In this document: positions 58,758 through 64,000 of the stretch, in pieces
Numbering within the stretch: position 1 is the first letter of the stretch
How the letters are laid out: each line of letters opens with the position of its first letter
Source: Golubevia sp. BC0850
Taxonomy: Eukaryota; Basidiomycota; Exobasidiomycetes; Golubeviales; Golubeviaceae
Assembly (NCBI GenBank): GCA_012976225.1
Contig: JAAVVG010000026.1
Coordinates: forward strand, 5,056 to 69,055
Reading direction: 5' to 3'
Length of the DNA stretch: 64,000 bases
Made by a program: the position numbers and the translations under genes
The notes under the pieces: generated by a model
Seen by the model: only the letters and a program-made list of their open reading frames with translations
What the model was told of the DNA's origin: nothing
Databases searched by the model: none

Positions 58758-61700
58758 TCAATCATCGCCCTCGTCAACTTCTCTCCTTTCTTCCTCCTCC
58801 TCTCTTTTCTGAGCCTCCTGTCCAAAATGGCCATTGTAATCCAATCTGAGAAGCAGTTGCTCCAAATGGCCTCTAGCCGCTCCATCAGCTTCCAATCTGA
58901 CCTCATTCATTCTATCTCTTTCCTTGTCTTGTCCAGCTTGACCACTTCCTCCTTTGGATTTCAGATTTTGAGTGGCGGTTCGAGAAGGCAGAGGCATCGA
59001 GAATGAGATGTTGGAGAGCGACATTTCTCCAGCAAACGAAGTCGATCCAGCTCTATTGTTGACGTTGCCTCCAGTTGCACTGTTAGTGGATCCACCACCT
59101 CGATTCATCCTTGATGCGTTGGACAGAAGAGAGAAGAAGTCGTGTAATCGGGTGTCCAATTCCTGTAAGAGTGAGAAATCAAGGTCAGAAACGGGTTTGC
59201 ACTCGAAGACAAGACGGAAAAACAACAATACACTCACTGCTGAAATCTTGTTCAGGAACTCCATTCGAAAATCCAAGCTGTTGCGGTTTGAAGTAGAAGT
59301 TTTCCCACCTTCTTCATCACCTCCATTTCTATCAGCTAGATTTCCCTCACTTAACAACCCAGGCAAAATATCACCCTCCCATCCTTTATTAATCCTCTCA
59401 GTGAAATTTCTGCAAGTTTCCAAAATCTCTCGAATTTTCCCACTTGCGATTTCCGAGCTCAAAAGAGTTCCATCCAAGATGAAGGATAAAAAACTTTCAT
59501 GAATCAGTTTAAGAGAAGCGAAATCCAAAGATTGATTGGCACTTAGATTGGCACCTAGGTTTGCACTTCCCGTTAGAGTCGGAGTAGAATTAGGTCTGAA
59601 AGATCCTCCTTTCCCACCAAAGTTTCTAGGATAGGATCCTGGATTTCCAGCTCCTCCGAAAACGGATCTAGTGGGTGTGATGGTTCGATTGACGGTAGAT
59701 TGAGATCCGAAGATACTATTGGCGTTGTCCTTGACTGAATTGGCAGAGTTCAGACCTCCTCTTCTGAAGTTTCCAGCGACAGTTGTATTCGTAACGATGC
59801 TAGAGGCAACACTTTGTCTTCTACTGCCTCCTACTGGAGGTAATTCTGTGCTGGCTTTGGATGGTGAACTGGAGAGATTAGATTTTCGAAGTGAAGGAGC
59901 TGAAGCTTTAGATCTTAAGGGCAGAGTACTTGCTGGAGGAGGCATTTCGTTGTTGAGATTTGATAGAGGTAAGGTTGGTGAATTGGAATTGGAAACAGGA
60001 GGCGGGATTAAATCCTCATCTTCACCTCTATTCCTCTGACCTAGAGTTGACGTCTTTTCTCCACCTCCTAACTGATCGATTAATCTAGAAAATTGAACAT
60101 CGACGACATCGTTCATACAGAATTCCATGAGATTCCCGATAAACCAACTCATTAACCTATTCAAACCGAAGCTTTTCCTCAAAAGTCCAGTTCTCATCTT
60201 CGATTCTTTGCCATCAATTCCACCGTCTTCTGCTCCCGTCCACTTTCTACGTGCTCTCTGAGATCTAGATAGGTTATGCCAACTTGTAACCAAATCTTGC
60301 TTGATCTTTCGAAAAGCTGAGAAATAAGAGAAGAGACGTGAATAAGACGATAGATCTTGAGGAGAGAGGAACAGATCTAGAGGATAGAGAGCAGAATAAT
60401 GTAATTGGATTCTTGCTTCTCTAAGGAAGAAATCGTCGAATCTGACTCTCCCAGCTCCTCCTGCTGGCCCGCGATTCTTGGCAGGTTTTCCGTAATCATC
60501 TCTACCAGCTTGTGAACTTGATTTTGAGGCACCTTTCATACTTGGTAGACTCCATTTGACACATTCAAGACTTGCATCGTCTTCCAATTCAGTTCCTATT
60601 GAAGCTCTGCTGAGAATCCTTTCCAGATCTGAGATCTTGATTGCTTTCTCATTGACTCCTATCTTGCCTTTCACCTTTGATTTTGCTTTGGATTCTTGAA
60701 AGTCTGAGAAGGTTGAAAGGAAAGATTGATGAAAGTATCCTGATCGATGCAGGAAAATCGAACCTCTGTGGGGATTGACGATGGGGAGAGAGTGGGTGGG
60801 AAGTAAGGAATAGGGAATCTTTCTTCTGTCCTGATTGTTTATTCTCTCGATTACTCACAGGTCATGTAAAGCTCCCAAAACCGTCTCCTTCGTCAAAACA
60901 TTCCTCCAGATCCATTCGGAGACATCTTCTCTAATCATCTCAATGCTTCTATCAAATCGGATTCCTTCTTCTCCCGTCCCTGTGTCATTCAACCAACAGG
61001 GTCCAACTTCCATCAACATTTTCCTATGTTTCTCCAACATGAATTCAGGTAATTTCCCTTGTTTCCCACCACTCCTATGACTTGAGCTTGAATTAGAAGA
61101 TAACCTAGAAGATAGCTCAGATCTCCTGACTGTAGCTAAAGCTCTACCGACATATAAAATCGAGTCTTTGGTCCTCTCATCTATTTGAGATGGTAAAGAA
61201 TTAGCTTTGAACTTATAAATCGGACCTCCTGTAGAACTTGTGCTTGCTGATGTCAGAGTTGAATCTCCAACTCCAGCTCCGATCCTCCCTCCTGGAATGA
61301 AATCGTGATGATCCAGTTTTCTTTCTTCTTCTTCGAATTCGACGTCTTCCATTTCGATTTGGACTAGGTAATCTCCATTCCCACCAGCTTGATTGGTGGC
61401 TTCTCCGAAACAGACCCAATCGACTAACTTCTCAGACCAGCTTCTTTGGACATTTCGTTGGAGCGATATCATGCATTCTTGAGTTTTACCAACTGTTGAA
61501 GATGATTTAGAGGAGAGAAGATTGAGGAGTTGTCCTCCTGTCCATTGAGAGGAGGCCAGTTCTTGCAGGTCGGCTGAAGTACTTGAGGTGGTTGAAGGAC
61601 CGGCGATTAGTTCGTCAATCAGAAGATTCAGAGAAGTGAAAGGTTCGACCCAACCTTGGACCTAACCGAGAGATGAGAGGGAGATGACAGATCCGTCAAA

Positions 61701-62310
61701 GCCCTTATCATTGAGAGGAAGAACGGGGATGGGAGGCTCTCACTCTTTCCAAGCTCTGAATCCTATGCGATGCTGAATACCAAATATGGATAGAGCAGAG
61801 TCCTTCAGCTTCAACACACGCACCACTTGTACTCACCAGAGCTTTTATCGAGTTCAAGCTAACGAAACCATCTTTGGCCACCTTGAAGGTAGCTGCACCT
61901 GTCGGCTCTTCTCTCCTCTCCAAAATGATCTTCTGCAATCCCAATATGAGATCTTCATACTCTTTAAGTATGTTCAAAAGAGTTGAACAGAGCGGGGAAA
62001 GATGTGAAGAAAGGTGGTTGTCTTGATTCTCTTGCTGCTTCTCTTTGCCTTTTTTGTTACGTGAAACTCTAACACCAGCGTTTCTTAAAGAAGTTCTTCT
62101 GACTAAATCCAACTGATTCTTTGAGAATTCGCGTATTCTTGCATACCTTGATGATAGAAGTTGAAGTGACTTCAGTGATTCAATTTCTGATGGATGGAGA
62201 GGGAGAGATGGGAAAGTGGATAGAGAAGAGGTTGAAGTTGAACCTAGAGTTGTTGAGCTGAACAAAGATGATGGATGACCTGAAAGTGAAAGCAAAACTT
62301 CAGCTAACAT
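58758..62310 (-). CDS. Gamma-tubulin complex component 4-like (Spc97/Spc98 family)
   Basis: Four exons (62310-61837, 61661-60859, 60765-59238 and 59162-58758) give 1,069 residues. The family builds the gamma-tubulin ring that nucleates microtubules. The start MLAEVLLSLSGHPSSLF matches the GCP4 N-terminus better than Spc97 or Spc98. WVEPFTSLNLLIDELI and SIFLHRSGYFHQSFLSTF are family-like, as is LHDFFSLLSNASR near the end. It is longer than animal GCP4 (~670) because of Ser/Asn/Gly-rich inserts, the largest at about 680-810. The third intron (75 bases) is in frame and without a stop, so an unspliced form would add 25 residues. The same window holds a GAR microtubule protein, which is probably coincidence. 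Confidence 0.85.
59163..59237 (-). other. In-frame 75-base intron in the GCP4-like gene
   Basis: GTGAGT donor and TTACAG acceptor. The length is a multiple of three with no stop, so the frame stays open through it. Splicing joins FLNKISA to ELDTRLHDFF, which looks more like the family than the retained reading. Confidence 0.75.
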
Positions 62311-62755
62311 TGAAGAATTGATTTGAATTGGTTTGGGATGAGAAGAGAGGAACACGAGACACGAGACAAGACCAACACCCCAACGGAGGGTGAAGAACAA
62401 CACTAGCATTGGGAACTTGAAATTGTAGTTTTGGGTTCGCCATCATGAAAGTCTAGAGAATCGCAAAGAACATCTCCTGAAGAGAAGAGGAACTTTAAAG
62501 TAGGATTGCTGAGCACCAGCCCTCTCTCACCCTTTTCTTCACCCCTCTCGAGTGAATGCTTGACGCGCTTTCTTGCAGAGAGCTCGACAGCTCACTTCAC
62601 TCGCCGCTTTCACATTCAAAGCCTGCAAATGTTGAGAGAGGGAAAACTTGATTTTGTATGCTGTCACGGTATATGTTCTACATCAATGAAAAGTGGGAAG
62701 ACGCAGCAAACGAGAAAGAGTCCATGTGCGATACGTATTGTAGTTGATTTTCCAC
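62311..62755. promoter_or_regulatory. Upstream region of the GCP4-like gene
   Basis: 445 bases between the GCP4-like start and the stop of the edge gene. No gene seen. It includes the promoter and leader of the GCP4-like gene and the 3' UTR of the LCAT-family gene. Confidence 0.4.
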
Positions 62756-64000
62756 CTAGCCTTCTTTATTTCCTTTTCCTTTTCTGACAACCTCTGCTCT
62801 CCTATTCGCCTCCAAACAAATCCCTACCCCAGTAAGATCAGAAAGGAGAGTGACGTGTCTATGAGAGGTCTCAACGACTCCATCCGAGATTTCCAACTTC
62901 AAGCGTTGAGTCAAAGATTGAGGTTTCGACTCTGCTCCAGTAGATTTTGCAGACTGAGAAGAAGTTGGATCCGAATGATGAATGATTTTCTCCTTCTCTG
63001 CTTCCAATTGAACGAGTTCCGAATCCTTGACTAGAAGTCTGCTCCACGAACCAGGAAGAGCGACCGAACTTCTTCTCAGGATCACTCCATCTCCAGGAGC
63101 ATAGAGCATACGACTATAGTTTGCATCCCTGATGTCTTTCTTCCAGCCTTCGTCTGCTTCATCAGTTCCTTCGAACGAGCTGACCTCCTCTTCTTCCTCC
63201 GCGTCCCATCCGTTCTTCGAGACGAGTGCTCCTCGAACCGTTGGGGTTCTACCGCTGGTGAGGATAGAAATTGGAGGATAGTCTTTAAACCGACTCTCAT
63301 CGAAAGCTTTGACAATGTCTTCATCGAAAGCTTTGACGTCTTGAAGAGTTCGTTTCAGATAGCCCCAAGCTTCTCTTTGATCCTTGTCCTTCTTGATATC
63401 TTCTTCCGTCTTCGTTTCATCTCCTCCGGGGCTCTTTACTGAAGCTTGAGAATTGGAAGATGGAACAGAGTTGTTCAAATCAGCTCTGTTCTCAGGCATG
63501 AGCTTTCCGTCTTCCAGCTCTTGAGCCAAAGCTGGCGACGAAGAAGGATCAGCTGCTTCAGCTGTTACCGCTCCAACCTTTACTACTGCTTCTGCAGCCT
63601 TGTCAGCTATCTGCTCCGTTGGACCTTTCGGAGAATCTGCGTCGTTGCTAGTAGTAGTTTCGACCTCGGGAGAACCGGATTTGATCTCTCCCTCTGGGCT
63701 AGTAGCCATGGAAAGACCTGGAAAGCCATTCTGAGTTTCCGTGTTGTTGGAGGAAGACGAAGGATCAACTTGATCGGCAGAACCTTTTGAAGAACTCTTG
63801 ACGATACATGTGATCTTCTTTCCGTCTTCGATTGCCTTCCATTCTCTGGAGAGACAGGGAGAGAGACTCCAATCTTTCCAAGTCTCTACATCGAAGAAGT
63901 CCGAATCCTTATGAAGAGTTCCAATTTCCTTTTCTTCGTCCATATTCTTGCTTCTCTTGACTTCCAGCTCGAAGCACCGTCCATCTCTCGGAAGGAGGTA
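62756..64000 (-). CDS. LCAT-family lipase/acyltransferase-like protein, 3' part
   Basis: The frame is open from the right edge to the stop at 62756 (414 residues), so the 5' part lies outside. The first visible residues (LLPRDGRCFELE, DFFDVETWKDWSLSPC) match a segment of the lecithin:cholesterol acyltransferase family found in fungal homologues. The end also fits (MLYAPGDGVILRRSSVALPG; HRHVTLLSDLTGVGICLEA), where the His is the likely catalytic one of the triad. Between them is an acidic, Ser/Pro/Ala-rich insert of about 130 residues. An internal Met at 63943 is not the real start. The substrate is unknown; phospholipid acyl transfer or hydrolysis is the general role of the family. Confidence 0.75.
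   Translation of the reverse strand, partial: YLLPRDGRCFELEVKRSKNMDEEKEIGTLHKDSDFFDVETWKDWSLSPCLSREWKAIEDGKKITCIVKSSSKGSADQVDPSSSSNNTETQNGFPGLSMATSPEGEIKSGSPEVETTTSNDADSPKGPTEQIADKAAEAVVKVGAVTAEAADPSSSPALAQELEDGKLMPENRADLNNSVPSSNSQASVKSPGGDETKTEEDIKKDKDQREAWGYLKRTLQDVKAFDEDIVKAFDESRFKDYPPISILTSGRTPTVRGALVSKNGWDAEEEEEVSSFEGTDEADEGWKKDIRDANYSRMLYAPGDGVILRRSSVALPGSWSRLLVKDSELVQLEAEKEKIIHHSDPTSSQSAKSTGAESKPQSLTQRLKLEISDGVVETSHRHVTLLSDLTGVGICLEANRRAEVVRKGKGNKEG

Noticed and set aside
47205-62310. GAR protein and GCP4-like protein as a microtubule gene cluster
   Set aside because: They are separated by an unrelated CNNM-like gene and face no shared promoter; chance neighbours are the simpler reading.
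1-64000. Mobile or viral elements, CRISPR arrays, rRNA
   Set aside because: No terminal repeats, target duplications, polymerase, integrase or transposase motifs, regular spacer arrays or rRNA-like sequence were seen by eye. Short relics could still be missed.

Overview
The window looks like nuclear DNA from a basidiomycete fungus. The genes are compact and full of short introns (mostly 50-150 bases) with GTGAGT-type donors and pyrimidine-rich acceptors. They include fungus-specific proteins: a trifunctional folate synthase, a Cch1-type calcium channel, an Rrp43 exosome subunit and an arrestin-related adaptor. UGA is used as an ordinary stop. I lean weakly towards Pucciniomycotina. I see no convincing transposon, viral fossil, CRISPR array, rRNA or tRNA.

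Layout. Up to 19 kb: a hypothetical protein (+), then FOL1, a damaged F-box-family locus, the calcium channel CCH1 and mitochondrial nuclease NUC1, all on the minus strand. From 19 to 31 kb, on plus: pyruvate dehydrogenase E1 alpha (PDA1), a peroxisomal acyl-CoA thioesterase, the FACT subunit SPT16 and an F-box-family pseudogene. From 31 to 44 kb: a small coiled-coil gene and RRP43 (minus), then BCS1, an EDC3-like gene and a large arrestin-related gene (plus). From 44 to 64 kb: a RAMP4-like ER protein (minus), HEM2 (plus), a ~2,220-residue GAR-domain cytoskeletal protein (minus), a CNNM/Mam3-like protein (plus), a GCP4-like gamma-tubulin complex protein (minus) and the 3' part of an LCAT-family gene (minus) that runs off the right edge.

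Exon joins were worked out by hand, and the coding length of every model given with exact exons was checked to be divisible by three with phases matching at each junction. Several genes have mitochondrial products (FOL1, NUC1, PDA1, BCS1), and several gene pairs are divergent with short shared promoters (RRP43/BCS1, RAMP4/HEM2, NUC1/PDA1). Nothing else suggests a functional cluster; this is a housekeeping neighbourhood.

The most unusual item is the EDC3-like gene at 36.7-38.8 kb. It keeps the LSm and FDF parts of Edc3 but has no visible YjeF_N domain. Instead it ends in a coiled coil plus a domain that reads like the monopolin/kinetochore protein Csm1/Pcs1. Other points of note are six degenerate repeats in the arrestin tail, three long internal repeats in the GAR protein with a stop-interrupted N-terminal extension, a probable GC-AG intron in NUC1, and a relic copy of the RRP43 3' end.
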